DNA of 62,236 bases from Chlorobiota bacterium (GCA_016710285.1 JADJXR010000003.1:1-62236); one strand, 5' to 3'; shown: positions 18,917 through 26,275, counted from the first letter of the stretch. Numbers and translations: made by a program. The notes: generated from the letters alone by a model not told the origin.

Positions 18917-19033
18917 TTATACTGAGCGCAACAACTCTGTCACGCCCCCCCTCTTGTTGGCAGCCGCCGAATCGAACGCCGCCGATATGGCACGCTCTTT
19001 ATCCGCGCCGTATCGTGATCCAATCGCCGCCAT
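18917..19033 (-). CDS. Possible small protein
   Basis: 38 residues (starts MAAIGSRYGADKERA), lying 4 nt after the stop of the preceding gene and followed immediately by a stem-loop at 18,900-18,917. No Shine-Dalgarno. Weakly supported; kept because of the tight spacing and the downstream hairpin. Confidence 0.3.
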   Translation of the reverse strand: MAAIGSRYGADKERAISAAFDSAAANKRGGVTELLRSV

Positions 19034-19037
19034 CGTA

Positions 19038-19517
19038 CTACCAAACGAGTACGTGATCCGGTGGCCCGCAGTCCGGTTCCTCTTTCTCGTATCGGTGTCC
19101 CGTTGCACCGATGTGGCCAATCGGGTCTTCCCACCCAGCCGGCACAACCTGCGATTCCTCACCCCTGTCATCGAGGCTGGGAACTGGACGCGCTAAGTCG
19201 CCAACCTTCCCCTTCAACCGATCGAGGCTAACCCCCTTCGCTATCCGCATGCTGGCAACCGTCACCGCGCTTGTCAAGACCGACGCGCATAGCGTGAGTT
19301 CCGCCATGTCCCCACTCACCCCGTTGCACACATCCCCCGCGTCGCGCTCTCCACTGGCAATGGCTGTGGAGTGGAGGATGTGCGTGTGGGTGCGGATGCT
19401 GATCTCCGCTTGGATTTTCATCAGGTGGTCGAAGACCAGCCGCTGCAACCCTTCGAGGCTATCGCACGCTGCGAAATCTTCCAACCTCACGTGGAAACCT
19501 TTCCCGTTCGTGTTCAT
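19038..19517 (-). CDS. Hypothetical protein
   Basis: 159 residues. The first 110 are helical with a hydrophobic patch (ELTLCASVLTSAVTVASMRI). The C-terminus is acidic and Gly/Pro-rich. The start overlaps the previous gene by 4 nt. No family recognised. Confidence 0.55.
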   Translation of the reverse strand: MNTNGKGFHVRLEDFAACDSLEGLQRLVFDHLMKIQAEISIRTHTHILHSTAIASGERDAGDVCNGVSGDMAELTLCASVLTSAVTVASMRIAKGVSLDRLKGKVGDLARPVPSLDDRGEESQVVPAGWEDPIGHIGATGHRYEKEEPDCGPPDHVLVW

Positions 19518-19816
19518 ATCGCTCTCCGTTTGTGGTTAGTGATCCCGATGCTATCGAGTACGCTCTCCGCGATCTCTTTCGCCGCCGCCCCTGTGGTCAT
19601 CTCTCCGGCCATCATCCATCGCTCCAAATCCGCCTTCAAGAAAAATAACTTTTGGCCATGCTTCCGCGCTGGTATCCCATGCGACCGATAGAACGCCCCG
19701 AAACTCCGTGGGGACATGTCCATCCACTCGGCTGCCTCTCGCAGTGAGAGCACCGGCTTGGCACACAGGATAAGCGCGCGTTGTAGGGTGTCGAGTGATA
19801 CCGTCGCCATAGTCAT
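19514..19816 (-). CDS. Helix-turn-helix DNA-binding protein (excisionase/MerR-like)
   Basis: 100 residues. The segment LSLREAAEWMDMSPRSFGAF and the following KLFFLKADLERWM match the HTH_17/excisionase-type winged helix, in which the final strand-helix reads as a KxxLExW motif. It lies in the operon started by the HTH gene at 20,515-20,745. It could be a transcription regulator or a recombination directionality factor. No integrase was found to pair with it. Confidence 0.65.
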   Translation of the reverse strand: MTMATVSLDTLQRALILCAKPVLSLREAAEWMDMSPRSFGAFYRSHGIPARKHGQKLFFLKADLERWMMAGEMTTGAAAKEIAESVLDSIGITNHKRRAI

Positions 19817-20094
19817 CGCCCGCTGATTGGGTCGTCATGGATGAACCCAGCGGACACCCCGTTGACCGTGATAGTGGTTCCCCTCTCTGTGTGCTGAACC
19901 GTTGCCGATCCCCCTTTGATGGTGTGGTATAGATGGCCCGCGCCCCATGCCGCTGCTACCATCATAGCTCCAAGCGATAGCCATATCAATGGCCAACGAA
20001 TCGCGTCAACGAAGCGATCACCCCGCAGCCCTGCGAGGCTCTCTCCGCTCATCCTTTCGCTCGCATAGTCCCGTGCGTCGAAATGCTCTTTCAT
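19813..20094 (-). CDS. Small single-pass membrane protein
   Basis: 93 residues with one clear membrane segment (WPLIWLSLGAMMVAAAWGAG, about residues 34-53) after a charged N-terminus, then a polar C-terminal domain of about 40 residues. It overlaps the next gene by 4 nt. Function unknown; superinfection exclusion is one possibility for membrane proteins next to a phage switch. Confidence 0.6.
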   Translation of the reverse strand: MKEHFDARDYASERMSGESLAGLRGDRFVDAIRWPLIWLSLGAMMVAAAWGAGHLYHTIKGGSATVQHTERGTTITVNGVSAGFIHDDPISGR

Positions 20095-20114
20095 GTCCTA
20101 CCTCTTCATGGTGT

Positions 20115-20531
20115 TTATGATCCTGCTGTCAGCAGGTATGTGATGAACGCCGCCACGACAATGGCGGCAACGACTGTCAGGATGTCAAGGGCGCGCTCCC
20201 CTTCTTCGGGGTCTGCGACCGGCTTGCCAAGTGCGTGGAATCTCTCGGTATCCGCCAGGCTCTCCACCCCTTCTTTGGATGGCTGTCCACCCAGAGCCTT
20301 CATGGTCTCGATGACCTCGGTGGGGTATCCGCTGCTACGTGATGCGAAGCCCCGCAGCACCCGCTCTTCCCCTGTCCCCGCGTCAACGATTGGCACGTAC
20401 ACCGGCCCCATCTCGATGACTTTCTCCCGTGGGTAGCGATGTACGCCGATCCACGGTGATCCATACCATCGCCGCGATGGTTTTTGTAGTGGTGTCTCCC
20501 TGACACCGTAAGGGCTAAGTGGTGGCCTCAT
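20115..20531 (-). CDS. Small C-terminally anchored membrane protein
   Basis: 138 residues. It is soluble and polar up to about residue 113, then has a C-terminal membrane anchor (ILTVVAAIVVAAFITYLL) with only four residues after it. It overlaps the HTH gene upstream by 17 nt. The tail-anchored topology and its position after the switch regulator suggest a role at the host membrane, perhaps exclusion, but this is inference. Confidence 0.6.
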   Translation of the reverse strand: MRPPLSPYGVRETPLQKPSRRWYGSPWIGVHRYPREKVIEMGPVYVPIVDAGTGEERVLRGFASRSSGYPTEVIETMKALGGQPSKEGVESLADTERFHALGKPVADPEEGERALDILTVVAAIVVAAFITYLLTAGS

Positions 20532-20745
20532 GGTGATCCTCCTCCGGTAGTGTCATGGTCTCTGTGAAGTACTCCATTGGCACGTCTATCCATCGGCATA
20601 GCCGGATGAAGTGCCCGAGTCCGGGTTGGTCCTCTCCCCGTTCGTAGGTGGCGAGCCGGCTCCAACTGATGCCGGTCTCTTCTGCGGCGATTCGCAGGCT
20701 GCGCCCTCCGCGCTTGGCTCTGATGGCCGCGCCGAATCGGGTCAT
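20515..20745 (-). CDS. XRE/Cro-family transcription regulator
   Basis: 76 residues from the ATG at 20743-20745, which has GGAGGG 11 nt upstream. Longer starts at 20,787 and 20,817 are possible but lack a ribosome site. The HTH_3 domain is clear: RFGAAIRAKRGGRSLRIAAE, then TGISWSRLATYERGEDQPG. Transcribed leftward from the promoter at 20,835-20,866, divergent from the repressor-like gene at 20,909. This is the usual arrangement of a temperate-phage switch. Confidence 0.8.
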   Translation of the reverse strand: MTRFGAAIRAKRGGRSLRIAAEETGISWSRLATYERGEDQPGLGHFIRLCRWIDVPMEYFTETMTLPEEDHHEATT

Positions 20746-20812
20746 GTCAATATGACCCTCCAGCCGTCTCGCAACTTTTTCTTGCATGGCTCGTGTTCGC
20801 GTGATACTTTGC

Positions 20813-20891
20813 CCCATATGGGGGGAATCCGGCACAAAGATAACACCCAAGCGGAGTGTATTCCAAGCGTTTTCCCACCTGTATGGGTGTT
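20813..20891. promoter_or_regulatory. Candidate operators of the switch region
   Basis: Three dyad-symmetric sites lie between the divergent regulators: CCCCATATGGGG (perfect, 20,813-20,824), ACAC-N9-GTGT around 20,843-20,859, and CACCTGTATGGGTG near 20,878-20,891. Two of them flank the leftward promoter. The sequence TATGGGGGGAAT next to the first dyad recurs inside the early promoter at 26,146-26,166, so one regulator might bind both. Confidence 0.45.
20835..20866 (-). promoter_or_regulatory. Promoter of leftward switch operon (TTG-N21-TATCTTTG)
   Basis: On the minus strand, TTG (20,866-20,864), exactly 21 bp, then TATCTTTG (20,842-20,835). This matches the Bacteroidota primary-sigma consensus (TTG, 19-21 bp, TAnnTTTG). 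Transcription would start near 20,829 and lead into the HTH gene at 20,745. Confidence 0.75.
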
Positions 20892-20908
20892 TTTTTTGTA
20901 ACAGCGGC

Positions 20909-21392
20909 ATGAACGACCAAGAAGAACAGGAAAGGGGTGCACGGCTCACCGCGTTCGCCAAGCATCGCTACGGCAGCGTGCGGCGGATGTCCATTGACTG
21001 CGGCATCCATGAGAACAGTCTGCGCCGATACTGCGCGGGCGAACGGCCCGTCTCCGCCGAAGTGCTGGCGGTGGTGATTCGCGATGGTGGATCGGCTGAC
21101 TGGATACTCACAGGGAAGGGGACGATGGTAGCGGATAACTCCGATGTGGATATGATCCCCATCACAGTCAAAGACTTGCGCGATTTACTCCGTCAATCCA
21201 TCGAGAGGGGTAGGTCTCCGTTGAAGGATTCTACCCCACTCGATGTTGCGCCGGTAGACTACCGTATCCAGCACGCAGCGGCATACCACCGCATGGCATC
21301 AGAGGCGAAGGCAGACCTATCTCCACCTACTCGACGGCCAGTTGGAAAAGGTCGCCGATGCTGCTGCCGGGGCAATCGGACTGCTGCCATAA
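20909..21392 (+). CDS. Repressor-like HTH protein, one apparent frameshift
   Basis: Plus-strand gene. The first 134 codons contain an XRE-type HTH (RRMSIDCGIHENSLRRYCAG) followed by ADWILTGKG, a sequence typical just after the HTH in phage repressor-like proteins. Near 21,310 the coding signal moves to another frame, giving ...YLHLLDGQLEKVADAAAGAIGLLP and a stop at 21,390-21,392. One surplus base there would restore a 160-residue protein. Most likely a sequencing error, although a truncated repressor is possible. It lacks a visible LexA-type peptidase domain. Confidence 0.72.
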
Positions 21393-21422
21393 AAAAACAA
21401 CGGGGGCTATTTGCCCCCGTTG
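21391..21422 (-). terminator. Rho-independent terminator of leftward early operon
   Basis: On the minus strand a perfect 10-bp stem CAACGGGGGC/GCCCCCGTTG with a 5-nt loop is followed by seven T. It lies about 80 bp after the stop at 21,501 and directly against the convergent repressor gene, so it insulates the two. Confidence 0.85.
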
Positions 21423-21500
21423 CACTTCATTCACGCAGTCACTGCATACCCCGCAGCGATTGTAGTGCAAGCTACTAAAACCCGCACACAGCGCAAGGGC

Positions 21501-22226
21501 TTAGCCTTGCGCGGCCTCTCTCTTCCACTCTTCAACCCTGCCAGCGAGGTTCATCCATCCCTCAACGATATGAACGTCAACATGGATGCCGTTCACGTTC
21601 TCCGGGGTGATCTCTGTCGAGATGGCGCAACGTCCAATCGGCTTGCCATCCTTCAAGAGTACCGCGCTGTTCCCCGACGCGGAAAGCCTCACACGGGGAT
21701 CACCTGCAACAAGCATCTCCATGACGATGGACCGCGCCCATTCCTTGCTGTCTGCAAGCTCTTCGTTGACTCTCTCCCAGTCCTTTTGCATCTTGCCAAG
21801 ATCAAGCGGTTCGCCATCAGTCGGCCAAGTCTTTTCGATGACTTCGCCTGCGAAGGGGTTGTTGTCAAAGTAGTCGCGATTCACGTTGCGCGGTACGGGT
21901 CCCCATGTACCAACGGCGCGGTCTCCATTGACACTGACAGCGTAAAAGATGGACCGCTGCGCACCGCTCACCCAGTGGCACACCTCACCGGCGGGATCAC
22001 CAAGAACGGCGCGAAGTGCGTGCGCAACTTTGCTGGTGGGGTGCTGTCCGTGTTGGCTTGCGATGGTCGTGTTTTGTCGCCGTGAATGCTCGTACATCGT
22101 GGGATAGCCAAAGAGCTTTAGCATATCGCTATCCCCTTTCATCGTTGCCCCCATCTCAGTCAAGAGCCGGACAACCATGCTAATGGTTCGTTCATCTTGA
22201 AGACGTGTTACTGTGTAGGTTTCCAT
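21501..22226 (-). CDS. Hypothetical early protein
   Basis: 241 residues, soluble and acidic, with no recognised domain. The Trp-rich central part (HWVSGAQRSIFYAVSVNGDR, then TWGPVPRNVNRDYFDNN) looks globular and conserved-like. Last gene before the terminator at 21,391-21,422. Confidence 0.65.
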   Translation of the reverse strand: METYTVTRLQDERTISMVVRLLTEMGATMKGDSDMLKLFGYPTMYEHSRRQNTTIASQHGQHPTSKVAHALRAVLGDPAGEVCHWVSGAQRSIFYAVSVNGDRAVGTWGPVPRNVNRDYFDNNPFAGEVIEKTWPTDGEPLDLGKMQKDWERVNEELADSKEWARSIVMEMLVAGDPRVRLSASGNSAVLLKDGKPIGRCAISTEITPENVNGIHVDVHIVEGWMNLAGRVEEWKREAAQG

Positions 22227-22249
22227 GACTGCGTTGCTCCTATTGGTTG

Positions 22250-22747
22250 TTATTGGTTTGGTGTAGTATCCGCCTGCAATCGCAGCAGGTGGTTATCGAT
22301 GTCCAGCAGTATCCTTGCCGCTGGTTGGTAGGTGTCCAACCACTCCCACACACGGGCCGGGACTTCGGGATCGTCCCACGTGTCCCAGTCGTGTACGGGT
22401 GCAGGCTCCCAAAACTCGAGCCGTGCGTGCGGCTCCCCCTTCGCGTTTGCTCCGAACTCGATGCGGTGGTTGTCCGCTCCGTGTCCCCGCAGTTTCAACG
22501 CGCCCGCTGTGAGAGCAACCGCGTCCCTGTCTTTGATCTTCACCGTGTAGGTAGTGTAACGCCCCCACTTGGTCCCTACTCGGATATGTGGCGCGATAGA
22601 GAGCAACCGGTCATGGCAGCGGATCAGCGTGTCAATATCCGCGCCCTCAACATCCCCGCGAACCCGCTCCACCCTCTCCCTGTATCGTGCGATTCTGCCG
22701 TCCACTACCGGTGGCAGGTCGAGGCGAATCTCTGAAAGTCTCTGCAT
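22250..22747 (-). CDS. Hypothetical early protein
   Basis: 165 residues. The start ATG has AAGGAGACTATC directly upstream, an excellent ribosome site. Globular, with a Trp-rich segment (EFWEPAPVHDWDTWDDPEVP). No family recognised. A hairpin of the repeated intergenic cassette precedes it. Confidence 0.65.
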   Translation of the reverse strand: MQRLSEIRLDLPPVVDGRIARYRERVERVRGDVEGADIDTLIRCHDRLLSIAPHIRVGTKWGRYTTYTVKIKDRDAVALTAGALKLRGHGADNHRIEFGANAKGEPHARLEFWEPAPVHDWDTWDDPEVPARVWEWLDTYQPAARILLDIDNHLLRLQADTTPNQ

Positions 22748-22789
22748 GATAGTCTCCTTCTTTGGTCGTTGAAATATCGGGGTTGAAAT

Positions 22790-22810
22790 GGGGGCGCGGC
22801 TTGCGCCCCC
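22790..22810 (-). repeat. Intergenic GC hairpin (cassette copy)
   Basis: Minus-strand GGGGGCGCAAGCCGCGCCCCC, a hairpin right after the stop of the gene ending at 22,826. The same hairpin recurs at 25,628-25,648 and 27,018-27,038, with shorter relatives at 23,281-23,293 and 25,352-25,372. No T-run follows, so it is a weak terminator at best and may protect mRNA ends or pace read-through. Confidence 0.7.
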
Positions 22811-22825
22811 TGTTGTGGTCGTTGG

Positions 22826-23230
22826 TCATCCTGCGATCATCGCGATCTGGTGCTCTTCGAGGAACATCCCGACGGCGGTATCCGTACCGAAGTCCCAGAC
22901 CCTCTCCGCCTCTATCCCCCCGTCATCTGCGTACTCGTACCGTACCATCTGCACGCGTCCCTGCGCTGTGATGACGATGAAGACCGCGTCATCCCCTGCG
23001 TCCAGAGCGTCCAACGCCGCGCGTGCCGTCACCTGCAGCTCCATCCGTGGATACCGCCAATCTGTTATCCGGTTCGGTGGTGTGATCTTGCAGACGTGTG
23101 CCATGACTGTGGCGTAGCTGCGATGGTCCGGGTCCGGCATCTTGAAGCCGACGCCCGCTTCGATAGCAGGGCGATTGCTTGCCAGTGCTGCGAGGGCTTG
23201 CGGTGTGATGGTCTGCGTGAGAGTCGCCAT
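22826..23230 (-). CDS. Hypothetical early protein
   Basis: 134 residues from an ATG preceded by CAGGAGACTATC. Predicted alpha/beta, with the segment RYPRMELQVTARAALDALDA. Flanked on both sides by copies of the intergenic cassette. Function unknown. Confidence 0.65.
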   Translation of the reverse strand: MATLTQTITPQALAALASNRPAIEAGVGFKMPDPDHRSYATVMAHVCKITPPNRITDWRYPRMELQVTARAALDALDAGDDAVFIVITAQGRVQMVRYEYADDGGIEAERVWDFGTDTAVGMFLEEHQIAMIAG

Positions 23231-23250
23231 GATAGTCTCCTGGTGTTAGG

Positions 23251-23293
23251 TTGGTTTGAGAGTTGGTTAGATAGAATCGGGGCTTGCGCCCTC
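23251..23293 (-). repeat. Intergenic cassette copy (hairpin plus leader element)
   Basis: On the minus strand a short hairpin (GGGCGCAAGCCCC) is followed by ATTCTATCTAACCAACTCTCAAACC and the ribosome site of the next gene. The AACCAACTCTCAAACC leader recurs at 25,603-25,627 and 27,905-27,924, with partial versions near 27,411-27,427 and 28,511-28,522. Confidence 0.7.
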
Positions 23294-23302
23294 GTGGTCG
23301 GT

Positions 23303-23795
23303 TTACTTCCTGTCCCCTTGCGCTATGATGTCTGCAATCTCTTTGATCCGTGCGGCTTGCTCTTCGGTGAGGCGCCTGCGCCACAACCCCGCCCGTGATG
23401 TAGATACGGCCAACGAGGTCATCTTCTGCCTTGCGTGCTGCGGCCTTTGCGGCGGTCTCAGCGGCCTTGCGCTCTTTGGCCTTGCGATCAACCTCCAACG
23501 CTTCTGCGTGCCAACCTTCCACCTGCGTCATCACTGCGAGCAACTCGACGGCGCGGGATGCTTGGACCAGCCAGTGCTCGTTCGGCGCGTTCCAGTTGGC
23601 GGAGAGCTCTTTCATCGCTGCGATAAATCGCCCGACGTTGGGACCCTTCACTGCAAGCTCGTTGACGGTGAGATGCTTCACGGTATAGGCTCCGTGCGTC
23701 CCAACCACGGCGGCAATCTGCTGGCGCTTCTCTTCGGCCCATGCGTCCAAGATGCGGGAAGGGCCGCGAAGGGGGGGGCGCGGTGTGAGAGGCAA
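23303..23795 (-). CDS. Hypothetical protein, one frameshift in a G-run
   Basis: The N-terminal 140 or so residues are helical and Ala/Lys/Glu-rich (ELSANWNAPNEHWLVQASRA). At about 23,390-23,396 a run of four G on the minus strand shifts the frame. Removing one G continues in frame with a C-terminus ending EEQAARIKEIADIIAQGDRK and a stop at 23,303. The whole would be about 163 residues. Its start lies beside a run of eight G (near 23,775), so the N-terminus is also uncertain. Confidence 0.55.
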
Positions 23796-23862
23796 CCAGA
23801 ACTTTTATGCTTGAGCCCGGCTTGCGTCTCTAAAGAGCTTTGGGGCATCCAGCTGCGTAGAA

Positions 23863-24219
23863 TCAGACCGACCCGCTCTTGCTCATCTCCACGGCCACCA
23901 GCCCATGCCAGCGGCGGTCGTTGACTCCATACCCCGATATGGGGCGCAAAAGGTCCTGAACGGCCTCAAGGTCCTTGCTGACCGCAGCCGCTTGCCCTGC
24001 CAATATCTCTGGCAGTTGCTCCACGATCTTCGTCAGCTTGGCTGATGCGTAGTCCAAACTTTCGACTCCACGCCCGGCGCTGCGAAGGTGTTGGATCAGC
24101 CCGTTTGGCGGTGGGGTACTGCTTGCCAGCGGCGGCGGGGGGGGGCGCTCGGCTGATGGAGCCGTGAGCGCCGCCTCTTTTGCTGTCTTTGCTGGGCGGG
24201 TGGCGATGTTCTTTGCCAT
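23863..24219 (-). CDS. Hypothetical early protein
   Basis: 118 residues with an Ala/Pro-rich N-terminus including five consecutive Pro, then a helical part (ESLDYASAKLTKIVEQLPEI). First gene after the promoter-operator at 24,285-24,338, so probably transcribed early and under regulation. Confidence 0.6.
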   Translation of the reverse strand: MAKNIATRPAKTAKEAALTAPSAERPPPPPLASSTPPPNGLIQHLRSAGRGVESLDYASAKLTKIVEQLPEILAGQAAAVSKDLEAVQDLLRPISGYGVNDRRWHGLVAVEMSKSGSV

Positions 24220-24249
24220 GATGGTAGTCCTTTGCGCCGGGTTCGTCCG

Positions 24250-24430
24250 GCATACGCTGGCGGTGTCCGCCGCCAGTCAGAGACCGGTCACTCGACCGAT
24301 CTGCCACGAATATACTGCTCTTCCCCCATACGTGTCAAGGGGTCGCGCCGTCGCAACCGTGCGACAAGTGAAGATTTTTTCTAAGGCTGCGATTCTTTGA
24401 AAATTTCGCCACTTTTTAGAGCAACTTTTT
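24250..24430. repeat. Duplicated upstream region, copy 1 (with 26,095-26,275)
   Basis: About 180 bp shares ordered blocks with 26,095-26,275: the CGGTC palindrome, the CCCCATACGTGTCAAGGGG promoter core, GTGCGAC, GAAGATTTTTTCTAA and GCCACTTTTTAGAGCAACTTTTTTT. Intervening bases differ, so function rather than recent copying keeps the blocks. The AT-rich blocks sit 60-110 bp upstream of the promoter, as binding sites or UP-like elements would. No gene lies within it. Confidence 0.75.
24285..24338 (-). promoter_or_regulatory. Early promoter and operator, unit 1
   Basis: On the minus strand TTGACA begins at 24,338. After TTG come 21 bp and then TATATTCG (24,314-24,307), a Bacteroidota-type promoter that also carries a good -35 hexamer. 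Eight bp downstream lies CGGTCGAGTGACCG (24,298-24,285), an imperfect palindrome placed where a repressor would block initiation. A GC hairpin (about 24,257-24,276) follows in the leader. Confidence 0.75.
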
Positions 24431-24664
24431 TTAGGGTTTCGCTCTTTTACGTTCTCGTTCGGCTGCTTTTCGGCGGCGGTTGTACTCCCTGCGCTCTTCC
24501 TGTGTCATGGCTCGCAGCCCCACCGTTGGAGCCGGACCAGATACCTTGCGGACGTAGGGCCGTAGTGCCTCGATGGCTCGGTCGAAGCTCCCGCTGGCCA
24601 CTATATCCGCATACTCTTCGGCTGATATGCGAGTCAAAAACACCCGCTTTTTACGTGTCTCCAT
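24431..24664 (-). CDS. Small basic hypothetical protein
   Basis: 77 residues with a C-terminal basic helix (REYNRRRKAAERERKRAKP) that could bind nucleic acid. Ends exactly where the duplicated promoter-upstream region begins. Confidence 0.55.
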   Translation of the reverse strand: METRKKRVFLTRISAEEYADIVASGSFDRAIEALRPYVRKVSGPAPTVGLRAMTQEERREYNRRRKAAERERKRAKP

Positions 24665-24705
24665 GTGTGCCTTTCTTATGTGACGGCTATGTAACTGGCG
24701 GGGAT

Positions 24706-24729
24706 AATCCCCTCGATTTCGAGGGGATT
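24706..24729 (-). promoter_or_regulatory. Perfect hairpin in leader of the 77-aa gene
   Basis: AATCCCCTCGA and its exact complement (24,706-24,716 and 24,719-24,729) with a 2-nt spacer, between the Gly-rich gene and the 77-residue gene. No T-run on either strand, so a protein-binding dyad or an mRNA structure is likelier than a terminator. Confidence 0.45.
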
Positions 24730-24761
24730 GCGCCGGTTTTTATGTGCTGGTTGTGCGGTCG

Positions 24762-25082
24762 TTACCTACCCCTACCGAAGCCGTTGCCGTTACCATAGCC
24801 GTCATAGTACCCATCCCCATACCCGTAGCACCCTGCTAACCATATCCTGCCGTTCCCGTCCCCATCTCCGTACGTTCCCTCCGTATCCCCCTCTCCGTCC
24901 CCCTCTCCGTCTCCGTTGTTCGGCCCACCCCCACCCCCACCCCACCCGTCTCCGTATCCGTCTCCAGTCTCGCCGTCTCTCCCGTCCCCATACCCCTCTT
25001 CCGTCCCGTCATCTCCCGTCCAGTCTTCGCCACCCATCCACCTCGAAAAAGTGAACGCAGCGTCAAACTCACCGCTCAGCAT
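24762..25082 (-). CDS. Gly/Asp/Tyr-rich low-complexity protein
   Basis: 106 residues. After about 25 ordinary residues the rest is built from short G-D-G, G-Y-G and G-N-G units, with six consecutive Gly in the middle and a single Cys. The frame overlaps the upstream gene by 14 nt and continues without stops through the repetitive DNA. Repetitive Asp-Gly units can bind calcium in other proteins, but no RTX nonapeptide is present. Likely a real but fast-evolving, disordered protein. Confidence 0.5.
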   Translation of the reverse strand: MLSGEFDAAFTFSRWMGGEDWTGDDGTEEGYGDGRDGETGDGYGDGWGGGGGGPNNGDGEGDGEGDTEGTYGDGDGNGRIWLAGCYGYGDGYYDGYGNGNGFGRGR

Positions 25083-25335
25083 CTTGATCCCCTCCCCACG
25101 CCTCGGCGTTGCACTTAAACCGCAAGACTTCGGCTCCTATGTGGTGGAAGGTGGTCCCTGCGTCATCCAGCACAGTCTTCTTTGTCGGCCCGCCCTTTGC
25201 GATCTCTCCAAGTCCTGATGTCGTCCCCCATATGCGGACGATCTTGCAGTTGGTCATTGTGACCGTGTCCCCGTCAACGTCGCGGTTTCCCGCGATCACC
25301 CAGCCCCTTTGCAGTACGATAATCTCGAAAGCCAT
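25069..25335 (-). CDS. Hypothetical early protein
   Basis: 88 residues, predicted mostly beta (MAFEIIVLQRGWVIAGNRDV and on), which could be a small OB- or SH3-like fold. It follows a variant GC hairpin at 25,352-25,372 and a ribosome site (AGGAG). Function unknown. Confidence 0.6.
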   Translation of the reverse strand: MAFEIIVLQRGWVIAGNRDVDGDTVTMTNCKIVRIWGTTSGLGEIAKGGPTKKTVLDDAGTTFHHIGAEVLRFKCNAEAWGGDQDAER

Positions 25336-25386
25336 TTTTTCTCCTGTTTTGTGGGAGCGGATCCCCGCCCCCGTAGTGGTTATTTT

Positions 25387-25590
25387 TTATCTCCCGATCG
25401 CTTGGACTATCTCGTGGGCTTTTTCCCCCAACAAGCGGCCCGCGTGACTCAGTCGAAGCGTGACATCTGCGATGGCGTTCTCTATGTCCCCCGTCTGACC
25501 GGCTTCACGCCGCTGCAAAAGCGCGTCAAGCGCGACGGTCATGGCGTTGACCTTTTCGGTGATCGTGTAAATATCTTTGATGCTGTCCAT
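25387..25590 (-). CDS. Small helical hypothetical protein
   Basis: 67 residues, almost entirely helical (IYTITEKVNAMTVALDALLQ). Preceded by a full copy of the intergenic cassette at 25,603-25,648. Confidence 0.6.
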   Translation of the reverse strand: MDSIKDIYTITEKVNAMTVALDALLQRREAGQTGDIENAIADVTLRLSHAGRLLGEKAHEIVQAIGR

Positions 25591-25602
25591 GTGATCCCTT
25601 CT

Positions 25603-25648
25603 GGTTTGAGAGTTGGTTGGATAGAATGGGGGCGCGGCTTGCGCCCCC
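25603..25648 (-). repeat. Intergenic cassette copy (complete)
   Basis: The most complete copy. On the minus strand it runs ACCACAACAG after a stop, then the hairpin GGGGGCGCAAGCCGCGCCCCC, then ATTCTATCCAACCAACTCTC and AAACC, then the ribosome site of the next gene. Confidence 0.75.
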
Positions 25649-25656
25649 TGTTGTGG

Positions 25657-26070
25657 TTATGCTTTCGGCGCGATGACCTTTGCGCAAGAACCGCGACGGG
25701 CAATCATCTCTTTGGCGGCTTTGATGTCCAACGGACGGCTGGTGCAATCGGAAATGTGTGCCGTGATGTCGGAAACCTTTACCCCGTGATTGAGGTAAGC
25801 GGCAACCCCACTGGCGAACTCTTCGACGCTGCGATTGCCACGGCTTGAGTTGCAACGATGGCAGCACGTGACGAGGTTGGTTTCGTGGTTGCTTCCCCCC
25901 TCACTGTATGGGGTCAGGTGGTCCAGCGTCAGCTTGGCACCATCTTCCACACCATCGCCACAGTATGCGCAAGCCAACCCGTCACGCATGTAGATGGCCA
26001 AACGCTTGTGCTGCGAAATCCAGTTCATGCCCTGGTTTTTTTGTGTGCGATTTTCTGGCTTCTTGGTCAT
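25657..26070 (-). CDS. HNH endonuclease
   Basis: 137 residues from the ATG at 26,068-26,070 (GGGAG 8 nt upstream; an ATG 12 nt earlier is less well placed). Classical HNH with two zinc knuckles: CAYC at 34-37, LDHL at 49-52 (catalytic His 51), CCHRC at 69-73 and a closing N in RCNSSRGN. In phages such enzymes act in packaging, recombination or as homing nucleases. Its place among early genes next to the Rad52-like gene favours a recombination or host-DNA role. Confidence 0.88.
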   Translation of the reverse strand: MTKKPENRTQKNQGMNWISQHKRLAIYMRDGLACAYCGDGVEDGAKLTLDHLTPYSEGGSNHETNLVTCCHRCNSSRGNRSVEEFASGVAAYLNHGVKVSDITAHISDCTSRPLDIKAAKEMIARRGSCAKVIAPKA

Positions 26071-26094
26071 GTCATCTCCCATGTATGTGGACGG

Positions 26095-26275
26095 TATCTG
26101 CCGCCCATCAGCAACCGGTCATGTGACCGATCTGATGCGAACTTACAACATTCCCCCCATACGTGTCAAGGGGTTCAGCCTGCGGAATCGTGCGACGGAT
26201 GAAGATTTTTTCTAAAGGGCTTTTTTCTGCAAGAAAACGCCACTTTTTAGAGCAACTTTTTTTCAGGTTACAGCG
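26095..26275. repeat. Duplicated upstream region, copy 2 (with 24,250-24,430)
   Basis: Shares its ordered blocks with copy 1. It fills most of the 340-bp gap between the HNH gene (start 26,070) and the Rad52-like gene (end 26,411). The rest of the gap holds a GC-rich stretch and the stem-loop at 26,363-26,398. No gene is seen in it. Confidence 0.75.
26116..26169 (-). promoter_or_regulatory. Early promoter and operator, unit 2
   Basis: On the minus strand TTG (26,169-26,167), 21 bp, then TAAGTTCG (26,145-26,138). Eight bp downstream lies the perfect palindrome CGGTCA-CA-TGACCG (26,129-26,116). Geometry is identical to unit 1 at 24,285-24,338. Drives the HNH gene and probably the following small genes. 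Confidence 0.75.

Noticed and set aside
23774..23783. Run of eight G as a phase-variation tract at the start of the gene ending at 23,303
   Set aside because: Another homopolymer error lies in the same gene (a G-run near 23,393) and indels are common in this assembly, so miscalled homopolymers are more likely.
25572..25579. Plus-strand TATCTTTG as a promoter
   Set aside because: It lies inside the 67-residue minus-strand gene, the upstream TTG is 22 bp away, and no plus-strand gene follows.
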